Shown: one piece after another, positions 8,922 to 19,602 of the stretch
Position numbering within the stretch: the first letter of the stretch is position 1
Layout: every line of letters starts with the position of its first letter
Source of the DNA: Pseudomonas marginalis
GTDB taxonomy: Bacteria > Pseudomonadota > Gammaproteobacteria > Pseudomonadales > Pseudomonadaceae
Reading direction: 5' to 3'
NCBI RefSeq assembly: GCF_900105325.1
Contig: NZ_FNSU01000003.1
Span: 3,609,501-3,673,500, forward strand
Length of the DNA stretch: 64,000 bases
Translations under genes and position numbers: made by a program
Notes under the pieces: generated by a model
What the model was told of the DNA's origin: nothing
What the model saw: the letters and a program-made list of their open reading frames with translations, nothing else
Databases searched by the model: none

Positions 8922-9563
8922 ATGTACCTGACACCTCAGCATATCCTGCTCGCTGGCGCCTCTGGCCTGACCGGCGAACACCTGCTCGACCGCCTGCTCA
9001 ACGAACCTACCGTGACCCGTGTGCTGGCACCCAGCCGCAAGCCGCTGGCCGAGCATCCGCACCTGGAAAACCCGGTGGGCGACCCGGCGGTGTTCCTGCC
9101 GCAACTGAGCGGCCAGGTAGATATTGCCTTCTGCTGCCTGGGTACCACCATCAAGAAAGCCGGTTCGGAAGAAGCTTTTCGTGCCGTCGACCTGGATATG
9201 GTCGTAGCCTTTGCCAAGCGCGCGCGGGAGATGGGCGCGCGGCACCTGATCGTGATCAGCGCGATTGGCGCCGACCCGAAATCCTCGGTGTTCTACAACC
9301 GGGTCAAAGGGGAAATGGAACAGGCACTCAAGGCCCAGGACTGGCCGCAACTGACCATCGTGCGGCCTTCGTTGCTGCTGGGGGAACGGCTGGAGCCCCG
9401 TTTGGCCGAGCAACTGGCCGGGCCGCTGTCACGGTTGATTCCGGGGAAATACCACGGCATTGAAGTCTGCGAACTGGCCCGGGCCATGTGGCGCCTGGCG
9501 CTGGAAGAGCAGGACGGGGTGCGGGTGGTGGAGTCGGATGAACTGCGCAAGCTCGGTAAATAA
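8922..9563 (+). CDS. NAD(P)-binding oxidoreductase, HTATIP2-like atypical SDR
   Basis: This 213-residue protein is a Rossmann-fold protein of the atypical short-chain dehydrogenase group. The nucleotide-binding motif [15 protein letters not shown] is at residues 8-22. Further marks are [20 protein letters not shown], the [22 protein letters not shown] segment (cited in part: the YNRVKGEME helix supplies the Tyr/Lys-like pair), and [11 protein letters not shown]. The substrate is unknown. It follows the MORN-C13 gene by 29 bp, with AAGGGGGAAA upstream of its ATG as ribosome-binding site, so the two may be co-transcribed. Confidence 0.85.
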   Translation: MYLTPQHILLAGASGLTGEHLLDRLLNEPTVTRVLAPSRKPLAEHPHLENPVGDPAVFLPQLSGQVDIAFCCLGTTIKKAGSEEAFRAVDLDMVVAFAKRAREMGARHLIVISAIGADPKSSVFYNRVKGEMEQALKAQDWPQLTIVRPSLLLGERLEPRLAEQLAGPLSRLIPGKYHGIEVCELARAMWRLALEEQDGVRVVESDELRKLGK

Positions 9564-9580
9564 AGCCGAACACAAAGCAG

Positions 9581-9609
9581 AATGTGGGAGGGGCTTGCCC
9601 ACCCACATT
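9581..9609. repeat. REP palindrome (GTGGGAGGGGC type)
   Basis: AATGTGGG at 9581-9588 pairs with CCCACATT at 9602-9609 around a GGGGCTTGCCC-like core. This is the common short REP hairpin of the P. fluorescens group, here between convergent genes. Confidence 0.8.
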
Positions 9610-9636
9610 GGTTTTGTGGTGCTTTTAAAATCCAGG

Positions 9637-9921
9637 CTAGAGCCCGCCCGTGGCGTTAAATCCCACACCGAGCACCGTCAACACTGACAGCGGCAATAAA
9701 AGCGTGTCGAGCAACGCGCTGGCCGGCAGGTCGACACCGGGGTAGCTGGGCGCCTCGGCACCGAACCGGTCCTTGGCGCAGCAACCTCCGTTCATTGCAT
9801 ACAAATCCAATCGCGTGCCGGCATACACCACCGGCGCGCCGGGCTGCGCGGCGTCCAGGGTACGCGCGGTGGCGCAGCCGGCCAATTGCAGCGCCAGTAT
9901 CACCAACAGCGCCTTATTCAT
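9637..9921 (-). CDS. YceK/YidQ-family lipoprotein
   Basis: This 94-residue protein has a lipoprotein signal peptide ([20 protein letters not shown], lipobox LAGC). The remainder matches the YceK/YidQ pattern: [13 protein letters not shown], then a Pro/Ser-containing stretch ending in [13 protein letters not shown]. The function of this family is unknown; it is expected to be anchored in the outer membrane. Its first 8 bp overlap the end of ubiX on the same strand, so it is the last gene of a mpl-ubiX-yceK run. A Cys-Cys pair in GGCCAKDRF is unusual enough to note but has no assigned role. Confidence 0.82.
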   Translation of the reverse strand: MNKALLVILALQLAGCATARTLDAAQPGAPVVYAGTRLDLYAMNGGCCAKDRFGAEAPSYPGVDLPASALLDTLLLPLSVLTVLGVGFNATGGL

Positions 9922-10543
9922 CGCTGCTCAAATGGTGTTCGCCCCAACGCGGCAGCATGTCCTGGGGGATATTCAACAGGTTGAGAATGCGCGCCACCAC
10001 GAAATCCACCAGGTCATCGATGGTCTGCGGCTGGTGATAGAAGCCGGGCGACGCCGGCAGGATGGTCACCCCCAGGTTCGACAGCTTGAGCATGTGCTCC
10101 AGATGAATGCTCGAGTACGGCGCCTCACGCGGCACCAGGATCAACTGGCGGCGCTCCTTCAACGTCACGTCGGCGGCGCGCTCGATCAGGTTATTGCAAG
10201 CGCCGGTGGCAATCGCCGACAACGTTCCCGTGGAGCACGGCACCACGACCATTGCCGCCGGCGCACCGGAGCCCGAAGCCACCGGCGACATCCAGTCTTC
10301 CTTGCCGTAGACCTTGATCTGTCCCGCCGCCGCACCGGTGTACTCGGTGAGGAAGGCTTGCATCATCTGCACCTTGGCTGGCAGCGCGACATCAGTCTCG
10401 GTGGCCATCACCAACTGCGCGGCCTTGGAGATCAGAAAGTGCACCTCACGGTCTTCACGCACCAGGCAATCGAGCAGGCGCAAGCCATAGGGCGCGCCGG
10501 ATGCGCCGGTCATCGCCAGGGTGACGCGCTCCGGGCCACTCAT
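9914..10543 (-). CDS. ubiX: Flavin prenyltransferase UbiX
   Basis: UbiX (209 aa) joins dimethylallyl phosphate to FMN, making the prenylated flavin that the decarboxylase UbiD needs in ubiquinone synthesis. The N-terminal flavin-binding motif [16 protein letters not shown], the [16 protein letters not shown] stretch with its catalytic Ser/Thr pocket, and the [16 protein letters not shown] phosphate-binding region are all present. Its start overlaps the mpl stop by 4 bp (ATGA), so translation is coupled. The mpl-ubiX pairing is standard in Pseudomonas. Length is normal. Confidence 0.95.
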   Translation of the reverse strand: MSGPERVTLAMTGASGAPYGLRLLDCLVREDREVHFLISKAAQLVMATETDVALPAKVQMMQAFLTEYTGAAAGQIKVYGKEDWMSPVASGSGAPAAMVVVPCSTGTLSAIATGACNNLIERAADVTLKERRQLILVPREAPYSSIHLEHMLKLSNLGVTILPASPGFYHQPQTIDDLVDFVVARILNLLNIPQDMLPRWGEHHLSSDE

Positions 10544-11889
10544 TTCAAGGCCTCGGCCAGTTTGCCGTGCAAGCCGCCGAAGCCGCCGTTGCTCATCACC
10601 ACCACATGGGTGCCAGGCTTGGCCTGGTGCTTGACGAACTCAATGATGCCCTCGATGGAATCACAGACTTTCGACGGCACCGTGCATTGCGCCGCAATCG
10701 CCGGCAGGTCCCAGCCGAGATTGGCCGGGGCATACCACACCACCTGGTCGGCATCGTTAACGCTTTCCGGCAGGCCGTCGCGGTGTGCGCCGAGCTTCAT
10801 GGAGTTTGAGCGCGGCTCGACAATCGCAATGATCGGGGCATCGCCAACACGTTTGCGCAGGCCGTCGAGGGTGGTGGCAATGGCCGTTGGGTGGTGGGCA
10901 AAGTCGTCGTAGATGGTAATCCCATTCACGTCGGCGACCTTTTCCATACGGCGCTTCACGCTCTTGAATGCGCTCAACGCAGCAATGCCCATGGACGGCA
11001 CCACGCCCACATGCCGCGCGGCCGCCAAGGTGACCAAGGCATTGGCGACGTTGTGCTGGCCAGTCATGTCCCACTCGACGATGCCTTGGGCCTCGCCTTC
11101 AAACAGCACTTCAAACCGGGAACCGTCTTCACTGAGCAACTTGACCTGCCATTGCCCACCCGCACCGGTGGTTTGCACCGGGGTCCAGCAGCCCATCTGG
11201 ATCACGCGCTGCAAGGCCGGCTCGGTGGTCGGGTGGATGACCAGGCCTTCGCTCGCAATGGTGCGCACCAAATGGTGGAACTGCCGCTCGATCGCCGCCA
11301 GGTCGGGGAAGATGTCGGCGTGATCGAACTCAAGGTTGTTGAGGATCGCGGTGCGTGGACGGTAGTGGACGAACTTGGAGCGCTTGTCGAAGAACGCACT
11401 GTCGTACTCGTCGGCTTCGATCACAAAGAACGGCGTATCGCCCAGGCGCGCCGACACCGAGAAGTTCTGCGGCACGCCGCCGATCAGGAAGCCCGGGCTC
11501 ATGCCCGCGTGTTCCAGCACCCAGGCGAGCATGCTGCCGGTGGTGGTCTTGCCGTGGGTGCCGGCAACGGCCAATACCCAGCGACCTTGCAGCACATGGT
11601 CGGCCAGCCATTGCGGGCCGGACACGTAAGGCAAGCCTTTGTTGAGGACGTATTCGACTGCCGGATTGCCCCGGGACATGGCATTGCCGATCACCACCAG
11701 GTCCGGTACCGGGTCGAATTGCGCCGGATCGTAACCCTGGGTCAGTTCAATGCCCTGGGCCTCGAGTTGCGTGCTCATGGGTGGGTAAACATTGGCATCG
11801 GAGCCCGTTACGTGATGGCCCAGTTCTTTGGCCAGAACCGCCATCGAACCCATGAAGGTGCCGCAGATACCAAGAATATGAATGTGCAT
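10540..11889 (-). CDS. mpl: UDP-N-acetylmuramate:L-alanyl-gamma-D-glutamyl-meso-diaminopimelate ligase
   Basis: Mpl (449 aa) reattaches the tripeptide recovered from old peptidoglycan to UDP-MurNAc, a shortcut in cell-wall recycling. It is a Mur ligase: the N-terminal UDP-binding Rossmann motif [14 protein letters not shown], the ATP P-loop [10 protein letters not shown] near residue 115, and the conserved [15 protein letters not shown] segment are seen. The start is the ATG at 11889 ([10 protein letters not shown]); six codons further upstream are open but are not family-like. It leads the mpl-ubiX-yceK group. Confidence 0.96.
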   Translation of the reverse strand: MHIHILGICGTFMGSMAVLAKELGHHVTGSDANVYPPMSTQLEAQGIELTQGYDPAQFDPVPDLVVIGNAMSRGNPAVEYVLNKGLPYVSGPQWLADHVLQGRWVLAVAGTHGKTTTGSMLAWVLEHAGMSPGFLIGGVPQNFSVSARLGDTPFFVIEADEYDSAFFDKRSKFVHYRPRTAILNNLEFDHADIFPDLAAIERQFHHLVRTIASEGLVIHPTTEPALQRVIQMGCWTPVQTTGAGGQWQVKLLSEDGSRFEVLFEGEAQGIVEWDMTGQHNVANALVTLAAARHVGVVPSMGIAALSAFKSVKRRMEKVADVNGITIYDDFAHHPTAIATTLDGLRKRVGDAPIIAIVEPRSNSMKLGAHRDGLPESVNDADQVVWYAPANLGWDLPAIAAQCTVPSKVCDSIEGIIEFVKHQAKPGTHVVVMSNGGFGGLHGKLAEALK

Positions 11890-11962
11890 AGTCGACCTCG
11901 TAAACATCGAGGCAGGTTAGCGCAGGGGGGCGAAAATCGCACTCTTTAGCTGTAGGACCGAT

Positions 11963-13858
11963 CTATGGCGCAGCCCGTGCAATACCGTGCCGGCGCAGCT
12001 TTCTATACAGCGTGTTACGGCTGACACCCAGCTGCTCCGCCGTATGGGTCATGTGCCAGCGTTGTTGCTCCAGGGCCGTGAGCAGGGCGAGTCGCTCGGC
12101 GTCGCCCAGGGGCGACTCTGCAAGCCTGGCCTCGGCCACTGCTTGCGGCCGTGCCTGGCGAATCAACGCTGGCAAATCCTCAAGGCCGACCCGCCCGTCG
12201 TCACACAGCGCCGCCAGCGTTCGCAACACCGTGCGCAGTTGCCGAACGTTGCCCGGCCAGGGGTAGGACAGCAGCGCCGAACGCGCCGCCGGGTCGAGCC
12301 TTATGCTCTGGCCGCCCGCCTCCTGCGCCAGCAGGAAATCCAGCAACTGAGGCTTATCGCTGCGTTCACGCAACGCTGGCAAAACGACTTCCAGGCCGTT
12401 GAGGCGGTAATACAGGTCTTCCCGAAAACTTCCGTCCTGCACGCGCTCCAGCAAATTCCGGTGAGTTGCGCTGATAATTCTGACATCAACCGCCTGGGGC
12501 TCACCGCCGATGGGCACCACCATGCGGTCCTCCAGCACCCTTAACAGGCGCGTCTGCAGCGCCAACGGCATATCGCCGATTTCATCGAGGAACAGCGTAC
12601 CGCCGTCGGCCTGTTGCAACTTGCCCTGCATGCCGTCCTTGCGCGCGCCGGTAAAGCTGCCGCCGCGATAGCCGAACAGTTCGCTTTCGATCAGGCTTTC
12701 CGGGATGGCGGCGCAGTTGAGGGCAACGAACGCCTTGTCGGCACGCTGGCTGGCGTGATGCACCGCCTTGGCGAAAGCCTCTTTGCCGGAGCCGGTTTCG
12801 CCGTTGATCAGCAAGGGCACATCGCGCTCGAATACCCGCAGCGCTTTACGGAAGTCAATCTGCAGCGCCGGGTCGCCCAGGCAGATACCGGCCAGGCGCA
12901 CGGGTTCAGGCTTGGCGATGGGCGCAGGTACACTGCGCGATTGACCACGCAAGGCCGCGAACAAGTGCCGACCATCCCGCGTGCGCAATGGCCAACTGGC
13001 GGTGGCATTGGCGCTGGCGCGACCGAGCAGTTGGTCCAGGGAACACTCGAACAACGCCTCCACCGGTTGCCCCAGCAACCCACCACGCACCTGCCCCAGC
13101 AGGTTGAGTGCGCTCTGGTTGACGGCACATATCCGCCCTTCGCCGTCAAACGCCAACAACCCTTCGCTGAACAGGCCCACCGACTCGGCCTGCAGGTGAA
13201 AGCGCAGCAGCCAATGGTTTTCGAAGTGACGCAGGAAGTAGCAACTCTCGATCATCTTCGCCGACAGGTTAACCAGCGCCATGGTGTGGAACTGGCTCTG
13301 CCGCGACACCTCCTCCCGGGCCGACGACACGTCCAGCACCGCCAACAGGTCGCCGTGGGGGTCGAACACCGGGCTCGCCGAACAGGTCAGCCCGGTGTGG
13401 CGCCCACGAAAATGTTCATCGCGATGAATGGTCAACGACTGGCGCTCCACCAGGCAGGTGCCGATGCCATTGGTGCCCTCGCACGCTTCGCTCCAATCGG
13501 CACCGAGCCACAGCCCGGCGCGTTCGAAAATCTTGCGCTCGGACGGTGCTGTGACACAGTTGAGGATCACCCCACGGGCATCGGTCAGCAGCACCGCGTG
13601 GCCAGCGCCCGACAGCTGCTGGTGCAGGCTGTTCATCTCGCTGCCGGCGATATGCAGCACCTGTTGCAGGCGCTCGCGGCTTTCCAGCAGGCGGCCGTGC
13701 TCAAGCACCGTAGGGGCGATGGTCTGGGCAGGATCGAGGTGGTAGTCCTCCAGGCAGCGCAGCCAGGAGCGGGCGATGGACGGGTCGCTCGACGGGTCGC
13801 GCCCACGCGCCACAGTAAGGACTTGCTGGGCATGGCGACTGAAATGATCGTTGTGCAT
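11963..13858 (-). CDS. eatR: Sigma-54-dependent activator of ethanolamine catabolism (AcoR/EatR type)
   Basis: This 631-residue activator has a GAF-like sensory region at about 60-200, a PAS-like region at about 225-330, an AAA+ domain at about 335-560 and a Fis-type helix-turn-helix at the C-terminus ([20 protein letters not shown]). Walker A is GETGSGKE near 353-360 and Walker B is [12 protein letters not shown]. The sigma-54 contact loop reads GSFTGA in place of GAFTGA, a variant also seen in AcoR relatives. It is divergent from exaC, which has a -24/-12 promoter, so it very likely activates exaC and the ethanolamine genes. The ATG at 13858 is chosen over an upstream open frame. Confidence 0.9.
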   Translation of the reverse strand: MHNDHFSRHAQQVLTVARGRDPSSDPSIARSWLRCLEDYHLDPAQTIAPTVLEHGRLLESRERLQQVLHIAGSEMNSLHQQLSGAGHAVLLTDARGVILNCVTAPSERKIFERAGLWLGADWSEACEGTNGIGTCLVERQSLTIHRDEHFRGRHTGLTCSASPVFDPHGDLLAVLDVSSAREEVSRQSQFHTMALVNLSAKMIESCYFLRHFENHWLLRFHLQAESVGLFSEGLLAFDGEGRICAVNQSALNLLGQVRGGLLGQPVEALFECSLDQLLGRASANATASWPLRTRDGRHLFAALRGQSRSVPAPIAKPEPVRLAGICLGDPALQIDFRKALRVFERDVPLLINGETGSGKEAFAKAVHHASQRADKAFVALNCAAIPESLIESELFGYRGGSFTGARKDGMQGKLQQADGGTLFLDEIGDMPLALQTRLLRVLEDRMVVPIGGEPQAVDVRIISATHRNLLERVQDGSFREDLYYRLNGLEVVLPALRERSDKPQLLDFLLAQEAGGQSIRLDPAARSALLSYPWPGNVRQLRTVLRTLAALCDDGRVGLEDLPALIRQARPQAVAEARLAESPLGDAERLALLTALEQQRWHMTHTAEQLGVSRNTLYRKLRRHGIARAAP

Positions 13859-13944
13859 GTTCTTATTATTCTCCCTGCGTGAGAGCCACCAGCATCCCCC
13901 AGGCACCCAGCCAATGCAATCCCGGACCGACTCGCCGGTCACGG

Positions 13945-13999
13945 CCTGTACCGTTTATGGCACAAACTGTCACAGCGCCTGTACCACCCGTGTCACAGC
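13945..13999 (+). promoter_or_regulatory. Probable upstream activator sites for the sigma-54 regulator
   Basis: Two 8-mers CCTGTACC (13945-13952, 13978-13985) alternate with two 9-mers TGTCACAGC (13968-13976, 13991-13999). They lie 50-105 bp upstream of the -24 element, the usual distance for enhancer sites of sigma-54 activators. Binding by the neighbouring EatR-type protein is inferred. Confidence 0.6.
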
Positions 14000-14050
14000 A
14001 ACGCCTTGCAACAAACCCCAAGCCCTTGATTTTCCTGGCCTGCAAAGCAG

Positions 14051-14066
14051 TGGCCCAACCTTTGCT
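14051..14066 (+). promoter_or_regulatory. Sigma-54 (-24/-12) promoter of exaC
   Basis: TGGCCCAACCTTTGCT matches the consensus TGGCAYRNNNNTTGCW with one mismatch in the less conserved part and correct GG-N10-GC spacing. The start point should lie near 14077, about 54 bp before the exaC ATG. Confidence 0.85.
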
Positions 14067-14130
14067 CTACGCTTTATCAAGCGCTTGCGCGCTGCACTCC
14101 AATAAACATAAAAGCCAGGAGATACCCACC

Positions 14131-15651
14131 ATGCGTTACGCACACCCCGGTACTGAAGGCGCGATCGTTTCGTTCAAGGCCAAGTACGGCAACTACATTG
14201 GTGGCGAATTCGTTGCCCCGGTCGATGGCAACTATTTCACCAACACCTCGCCGGTCAACGGCAAGCCTATCGCCGAATTCCCGCGCTCCACTGCCAAAGA
14301 CATCGACAAGGCGCTGGACGCCGCCCACGCTGCCGCTGACGCCTGGGGCAAGACCTCGGCCCAGGACCGCTCGCTGGTGCTGCTGAAAATCGCCGACCGC
14401 ATCGAACAGAATCTCGAACTGCTGGCCATCACCGAAACCTGGGACAACGGCAAGGCGGTGCGTGAAACCCTCAACGCCGACATCCCGCTGGCCGCCGACC
14501 ACTTCCGCTACTTCGCCGGTTGCATCCGCGCCCAGGAAGGCACCAGCGCCGAGATCAACGAACACACCGCGTCCTATCACTTCCACGAGCCACTGGGCGT
14601 GGTCGGCCAGATCATCCCGTGGAACTTCCCGCTGCTGATGGCCGCGTGGAAACTCGCCCCGGCCCTGGCCGCCGGCAACTGCGTGGTGCTCAAGCCTGCC
14701 GAGCAAACACCGCTGGGCATCAACGTGCTGCTGGAAGTCATCGGCGACCTGCTGCCACCGGGCGTGCTGAACGTGGTGCACGGCTTCGGCAAGGAGGCCG
14801 GCGAAGCCCTGGCCACCAGCAAGCGCATCGCCAAGATCGCCTTCACCGGCTCCACCCCGGTGGGCTCGCACATCATGCATGCGGCGGCCGAGAACATCAT
14901 TCCGTCCACCGTCGAGCTGGGCGGCAAGTCGCCGAACATCTTCTTCGCCGACATCATGAAAGCCGAACCGTCGTTCATCGAGAAAGCCGCCGAAGGCCTG
15001 GTGCTGGCGTTCTTCAACCAGGGCGAAGTGTGCACCTGCCCATCCCGCGCGCTGGTGGAAGAGTCGATCTACGACGACTTCATGAAAGTGGTGATGAAGA
15101 AGGTCGAGCAGATCAAGCGCGGCGACCCGCTGGACACCGACACCATGGTCGGCGCCCAGGCGTCCGAGCAGCAGTTCGACAAGATCCTGTCCTACCTGGA
15201 AATTGCCAAGGGCGAAGGCGCGCAATTGCTCACCGGCGGCAAGGTCGAGCAGCTCACCGGCGATATGGCCGGCGGCTATTACATCCAGCCGACCCTGCTC
15301 AAGGGCACCAATGAAATGCGCGTGTTCCAGGAAGAAATCTTCGGCCCGGTAGTGAGCATCACCACCTTCAAGGACGAAGCCGAAGCCCTGGCGATTGCCA
15401 ACGACACCGAGTTCGGCCTGGGCGCCGGTGTGTGGACCCGCGACATCAACCGCGCCTACCGCATGGGCCGCGCGATCAAGGCGGGCCGCGTGTGGACCAA
15501 CTGCTACCACCTGTACCCGGCGCATGCCGCGTTTGGCGGTTACAAGAAGTCCGGCGTGGGCCGTGAGACCCACAAGATGATGTTGGATCACTACCAGCAG
15601 ACCAAGAACCTGCTGGTGAGCTACGACATTAATCCGTTGGGCTTCTTCTAA
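14131..15651 (+). CDS. exaC: NAD-dependent acetaldehyde dehydrogenase
   Basis: This 506-residue aldehyde dehydrogenase oxidises acetaldehyde to acetate in the cytoplasm. The cofactor region [19 protein letters not shown], the catalytic Glu in [11 protein letters not shown] and the catalytic Cys in [12 protein letters not shown] are all visible. Its place beside a sigma-54 activator and upstream of the permease and ammonia-lyase genes indicates that it removes the acetaldehyde made by EutBC. A Shine-Dalgarno AGGAGA lies 8 bp upstream of the ATG at 14131; an upstream in-frame start would include the promoter and is rejected. Confidence 0.94.
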   Translation: MRYAHPGTEGAIVSFKAKYGNYIGGEFVAPVDGNYFTNTSPVNGKPIAEFPRSTAKDIDKALDAAHAAADAWGKTSAQDRSLVLLKIADRIEQNLELLAITETWDNGKAVRETLNADIPLAADHFRYFAGCIRAQEGTSAEINEHTASYHFHEPLGVVGQIIPWNFPLLMAAWKLAPALAAGNCVVLKPAEQTPLGINVLLEVIGDLLPPGVLNVVHGFGKEAGEALATSKRIAKIAFTGSTPVGSHIMHAAAENIIPSTVELGGKSPNIFFADIMKAEPSFIEKAAEGLVLAFFNQGEVCTCPSRALVEESIYDDFMKVVMKKVEQIKRGDPLDTDTMVGAQASEQQFDKILSYLEIAKGEGAQLLTGGKVEQLTGDMAGGYYIQPTLLKGTNEMRVFQEEIFGPVVSITTFKDEAEALAIANDTEFGLGAGVWTRDINRAYRMGRAIKAGRVWTNCYHLYPAHAAFGGYKKSGVGRETHKMMLDHYQQTKNLLVSYDINPLGFF

Positions 15652-15655
15652 CTAA

Positions 15656-15710
15656 CCCCTCCCACAGTTGAAATGCACTCAAATGTGGGAGGGGCTTGCC
15701 CTCTCCCACA
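15656..15710. repeat. Composite REP element with three arms
   Basis: CCCCTCCCACA (15656-15666), TGTGGGAGGGG (15684-15694) and CTCCCACA (15703-15710) can form two mutually exclusive hairpins sharing the middle arm. It lies between exaC and the permease gene and may weaken readthrough. Confidence 0.75.
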
Positions 15711-15794
15711 CTTAGCTCTCCACAAGTACTTGCCAATTGCATTCGGCACACAGAGGCCGAGTTAAAAAACAATAACAATGAAAGGTACTTTCCC

Positions 15795-17228
15795 ATGCCT
15801 AGCGAACCGACTGGATCTTCTGTCGACTTCGAAAAAGTCGACTCCCAATACTTCCAACAACGCGAACTGAAAAAAGGCGCCGCCGGCTGGGTCCTGCTGG
15901 TTGGTCTTGGCGTTGCCTACGTCATCTCCGGCGACTACGCCGGCTGGAACTTCGGCCTGGCCCAGGGTGGCTGGGGCGGGATGTTCCTCGCCACATTGCT
16001 GATGGCCACCATGTACCTGTGCATGTGCTTTTCCCTGGCCGAACTGTCTTCCATGATCCCCACCGCCGGCGGTGGCTACGGTTTTGCCCGCAGTGCCTTC
16101 GGGCCCTGGGGCGGGTTCCTGACGGGCACCGCCATCCTGATCGAATACGCCATCGCCCCCGCCGCCATCGCGGTGTTTATCGGCGCCTATTGCGAGTCGC
16201 TGTTCGGCATCGGCGGCTGGATGATTTACCTGGCGTTCTACATCATCTTTATCGGCATCCATATCTTTGGCGTCGGCGAAGCCTTGAAGCTGATGTTCGT
16301 GATCACCGCCATCGCCGCGATTGCGCTGGGCGTGTTCCTGGTGTCGATGGTGCCGCACTTCAATGTCGCCAACCTGCTGGATATTCCGGTGACCGAGGCC
16401 AAGGGCGCCAGCACCTTCCTGCCATTCGGCTATGTCGGCGTGTGGGCGGCGATCCCCTATGCGATCTGGTTTTTCCTCGCCGTAGAGGGCGTGCCCCTGG
16501 CCGCCGAAGAAACCAAGAACCCCAAGCGCGACCTGCCCCGGGGCCTGATCGGCGCCATTGTGGTGCTGACCAGCTTTGCCCTGTTGATCCTGGTGATCGC
16601 ACCGGGCGGCGCGGGCACCTACGCACTGGTCAAATCCGGTAACCCGCTGGTGGAAGCGCTGGCGCTGTCCTATGGCGGTTCGACCTGGATGGGCAGCTTC
16701 GTCAACCTGGTCGGTCTGGCAGGCTTGATCGCGAGCTTTTTCTCGATTATCTACGCCTATTCGCGGCAGATCTTTGCCTTGTCCCGTGCCGGCTACCTGC
16801 CGCGCAAACTGTCCCTGACCAACAAGAGCAAGGCCCCGGTACTGGCCCTGGTGATCCCCGGGATTATCGGCTTCGGCCTGTCGCTGACCGGCCAGGGGGA
16901 TCTGTTGATCCTGGTGGCGGTGTTTGGCGCGACCATTTCCTACGTGCTGATGATGGCCGCGCACATCACCCTGCGTATCCGTCGCCCCAAAATGGACCGT
17001 CCTTATCGCACGCCGGGCGGCATCTTCACGTCCGGCGTCGCCTTGGTACTGGCCTGCGTGGCCGTCGTTGCGGGCTTTCTGGTGGATCCACGGGTGGTGA
17101 TTGGCGCCGCGATCATCTATGGAGTATTAATTGCTTACTTTGCTTTCTACAGCCGGCATCACTTGGTAGCAGGCACGCCCGAAGAAGAATTCGCCGCGAT
17201 CCAGGCCGCAGAGGCCGCCTTGCACTAA
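15795..17228 (+). CDS. eat: Ethanolamine permease
   Basis: This 477-residue transporter of the APC amino-acid/polyamine/organocation superfamily has about twelve membrane segments. Family marks include GVAYVISGDYAGWNFGL near the first segment, SSMIPTAGGGYGFAR, and VEGVPLAAEETKNPKRDLPRG in the cytoplasmic loop. Genes of this type next to eutBC encode ethanolamine importers in the inner membrane. The ATG at 15795 gives a charged cytoplasmic N-terminus; an upstream in-frame start lies just after the REP element and is less likely. A 57-bp gap with a hairpin separates it from eutB. Confidence 0.92.
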   Translation: MPSEPTGSSVDFEKVDSQYFQQRELKKGAAGWVLLVGLGVAYVISGDYAGWNFGLAQGGWGGMFLATLLMATMYLCMCFSLAELSSMIPTAGGGYGFARSAFGPWGGFLTGTAILIEYAIAPAAIAVFIGAYCESLFGIGGWMIYLAFYIIFIGIHIFGVGEALKLMFVITAIAAIALGVFLVSMVPHFNVANLLDIPVTEAKGASTFLPFGYVGVWAAIPYAIWFFLAVEGVPLAAEETKNPKRDLPRGLIGAIVVLTSFALLILVIAPGGAGTYALVKSGNPLVEALALSYGGSTWMGSFVNLVGLAGLIASFFSIIYAYSRQIFALSRAGYLPRKLSLTNKSKAPVLALVIPGIIGFGLSLTGQGDLLILVAVFGATISYVLMMAAHITLRIRRPKMDRPYRTPGGIFTSGVALVLACVAVVAGFLVDPRVVIGAAIIYGVLIAYFAFYSRHHLVAGTPEEEFAAIQAAEAALH

Positions 17229-17242
17229 CTGCCGTAAACCTC

Positions 17243-17271
17243 GACGCGGGTTCCTCTCCTGCCCGCGTCGT
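17243..17271 (+). promoter_or_regulatory. Intercistronic hairpin between eat and eutB
   Basis: CGACGCGGG (17243-17251) and CCCGCGTCG (17263-17271) form a perfect 9-bp stem with an 11-nt loop and no U-tract. It ends just before the eutB ribosome-binding site AAGGAGA and could set relative expression or stabilise a processed mRNA. Confidence 0.55.
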
Positions 17272-17285
17272 CAAGGAGACACTGT

Positions 17286-18680
17286 ATGGCAAGCTTTTCC
17301 CACGCGGTCGGTGCACAGACCTACCGCTTCGACAGCCTCAAGGACGTGATGGCCAAGGCCAGTCCCGCGCGTTCCGGGGACTTTCTGGCCGGCGTCGCCG
17401 CGCAGAACGACGGTGAGCGGGTGGCGGCGCAAATGGCGCTGGCAAATATCCCGCTGAAACACTTCCTCGAAGAAGCGCTGATCCCCTATGAAAGCGATGA
17501 AGTCACGCGGCTGATCATCGACACCCACGACAAGCAGGCTTTCGCCGTGGTCAGCCACCTGACCGTCGGCGGCCTGCGCGACTGGCTGCTCAGCGACGCC
17601 GCCGATGAACAATCCCTACGCGCATTGGCGCCGGGGCTGACACCGGAAATGGCAGCGGCGGTGTCGAAGATCATGCGCGTGCAGGACCTGGTACTGGTGG
17701 CTCAGAAGATCCGTGTGGTCACCCGGTTTCGCGGCACCATGGGCCTGCGCGGACGCCTGTCGACCCGCCTGCAACCCAACCACCCGACCGACGAGCCGGC
17801 GGGTATCGCCGCGAGCATTCTCGACGGCCTGCTCTACGGCAACGGCGACGCCATGATCGGCATCAACCCGGCCACCGACAGCATCGCCTCGATCTGCGCC
17901 ATGCTGGAGATGCTCGACGCAATCATCCAGCGCTACGAAATCCCCACCCAGGCCTGTGTGCTGACCCACGTCACCACTTCCATCGAAGCCATCAACCGCG
18001 GCGTGCCGCTGGACCTGGTGTTCCAGTCGATTGCCGGCACCGAGGCGGCCAATGCCAGTTTCGGCATCAGCCTGAGCGTGCTGCAGGAAGGTTACGAGGC
18101 GGGCTTGAGCCTGAACCGGGGCACCTTGGGCCAGAACCTGATGTATTTCGAAACCGGCCAGGGCAGTGCCTTGTCGGCCAACGCGCATTTTGGCGTCGAC
18201 CAGCAAACCTGCGAAACCCGCGCCTATGCGGTGGCCCGGCATTTCAAGCCGTTTCTGGTCAACACCGTGGTCGGTTTTATCGGCCCCGAGTACCTGTACA
18301 ACGGCAAGCAGATCATCCGCGCCGGCCTTGAAGACCACTTCTGCGGCAAGCTGCTGGGCGTGCCCATGGGCTGCGACATCTGCTACACCAACCACGCCGA
18401 AGCCGACCAGGACGACATGGACACCCTGCTGACCCTGCTGGGCGTCGCCGGGATCAACTTCATCATGGGCATCCCCGGCTCCGACGACATCATGCTCAAC
18501 TACCAGACCACCTCGTTCCACGACGCCTTGTACGCTCGCCAGACATTGGGTTTAAAACCGGCGCCGGAGTTTGAACAGTGGCTGGCCAAAATGGGCATCT
18601 TTACGCAAGCCGACGGCAAGGTGCGCTTCGGCAACAGCCTGCCACCGGCGTTTCGCCACGCCCTGGCGCAATTGGGATGA
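17286..18680 (+). CDS. eutB: Ethanolamine ammonia-lyase large subunit
   Basis: EutB (464 aa) is the catalytic TIM-barrel subunit of adenosylcobalamin-dependent ethanolamine ammonia-lyase, which splits ethanolamine into acetaldehyde and ammonia. Conserved stretches include [22 protein letters not shown], cited here as [37 protein letters not shown] and [21 protein letters not shown] good ribosome-binding site (AAGGAGA) precedes the ATG. The stop overlaps eutC by 4 bp. No carboxysome-like shell genes accompany it, so this is the short, microcompartment-free Pseudomonas pathway. Confidence 0.97.
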   Translation: MASFSHAVGAQTYRFDSLKDVMAKASPARSGDFLAGVAAQNDGERVAAQMALANIPLKHFLEEALIPYESDEVTRLIIDTHDKQAFAVVSHLTVGGLRDWLLSDAADEQSLRALAPGLTPEMAAAVSKIMRVQDLVLVAQKIRVVTRFRGTMGLRGRLSTRLQPNHPTDEPAGIAASILDGLLYGNGDAMIGINPATDSIASICAMLEMLDAIIQRYEIPTQACVLTHVTTSIEAINRGVPLDLVFQSIAGTEAANASFGISLSVLQEGYEAGLSLNRGTLGQNLMYFETGQGSALSANAHFGVDQQTCETRAYAVARHFKPFLVNTVVGFIGPEYLYNGKQIIRAGLEDHFCGKLLGVPMGCDICYTNHAEADQDDMDTLLTLLGVAGINFIMGIPGSDDIMLNYQTTSFHDALYARQTLGLKPAPEFEQWLAKMGIFTQADGKVRFGNSLPPAFRHALAQLG

Positions 18681-19510
18681 AGGAGCCGCCCGTGCAACTC
18701 GACCTGCCTGAAAACCCATGGCTGGAACTGCGCCGCCTGACCCCGGCGCGAATTGCCCTGGGCCGCACCGGCACCAGCATTCCCACCAACGCCCAACTTG
18801 ATTTCCAATTTGCCCACGCCCAGGCACGGGACGCGGTGCACCTGCCCTTCGACCATGCAGGCCTGAGCAGTCAGTTGGCCGAGCGTGGGCGCGATAGCCT
18901 GTTGCTGCACAGCGCGGCAACCGACCGGCACAGCTACCTGCAACGCCCGGATTTGGGGCGGCGCTTGAGTGACGAATCGGCCCAAAGCCTGCGGGATTAC
19001 GCGGCTGAGCATCCGGGCGGCATGGACCTGGCGGTCGTGGTGGCGGACGGTCTGTCGGCGCTGGCAGTACATAAACATACGTTGCCGTTTCTGACGCGCA
19101 TGGAAGAGCAGACCCACGCTGAAGGGTGGTCCTTGTCGCCGGTGATCCTGGTGGAACAGGGCCGCGTGGCGGTCGCGGATGAAATCGGGCAACTGCTCGG
19201 CGCCAAGATGGTGGTGATCCTCATCGGCGAACGGCCGGGGCTCAGTTCGCCGGACAGTTTGGGGCTGTACTTCACCTACAACCCCAAGGTCGGCCTCACC
19301 GATGCCTATCGCAACTGCATCTCCAATGTGCGCTTGGAAGGCCTGAGCTATGGCATGGCGGCCCATCGCCTGCTGTACTTGATGCGAGAGGCGTGTCGCC
19401 GGCAGCTGTCGGGGGTCAACCTGAAGGACGAGGCGCAGGTTCAGACCCTTGAATCCGACGACCCGGACCTGATGAAGGGCAATTTCCTGCTCAGCCCACC
19501 CACCGACTGA
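18677..19510 (+). CDS. eutC: Ethanolamine ammonia-lyase small subunit
   Basis: EutC (277 aa) binds the B12 cofactor at the interface with EutB. The N-terminal part has [17 protein letters not shown] and the [15 protein letters not shown] motif of the family; the C-terminal Rossmann-like part has [12 protein letters not shown] and the segment [13 protein letters not shown]. The ATG at 18677 overlaps the eutB stop (ATGA), so the subunits are translationally coupled and made in matched amounts. It needs adenosylcobalamin; the btuB and btuF-like genes 25 kb further on may help provide it. Confidence 0.96.
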   Translation: MKEPPVQLDLPENPWLELRRLTPARIALGRTGTSIPTNAQLDFQFAHAQARDAVHLPFDHAGLSSQLAERGRDSLLLHSAATDRHSYLQRPDLGRRLSDESAQSLRDYAAEHPGGMDLAVVVADGLSALAVHKHTLPFLTRMEEQTHAEGWSLSPVILVEQGRVAVADEIGQLLGAKMVVILIGERPGLSSPDSLGLYFTYNPKVGLTDAYRNCISNVRLEGLSYGMAAHRLLYLMREACRRQLSGVNLKDEAQVQTLESDDPDLMKGNFLLSPPTD

Positions 19511-19602
19511 TCCCGGCACGATTGCGCTTTTTCGCGCCTTTAGGCAGCATCAAGTCACGGCCGCTCGTGTGGTCATACCCCATTTGGAAGTTGAGGCCTG
19601 GC

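Noticed and set aside
14077..15591. 504-codon minus-strand frame across exaC
   Set aside because: Antisense to a conserved aldehyde dehydrogenase; composition is that of a mirror frame in GC-rich DNA, and no family is recognised.
15762..16964. 400-codon minus-strand frame across the ethanolamine permease
   Set aside because: Antisense to a membrane protein; the Asp/His/Gln-rich product is the usual reverse complement of hydrophobic codons.
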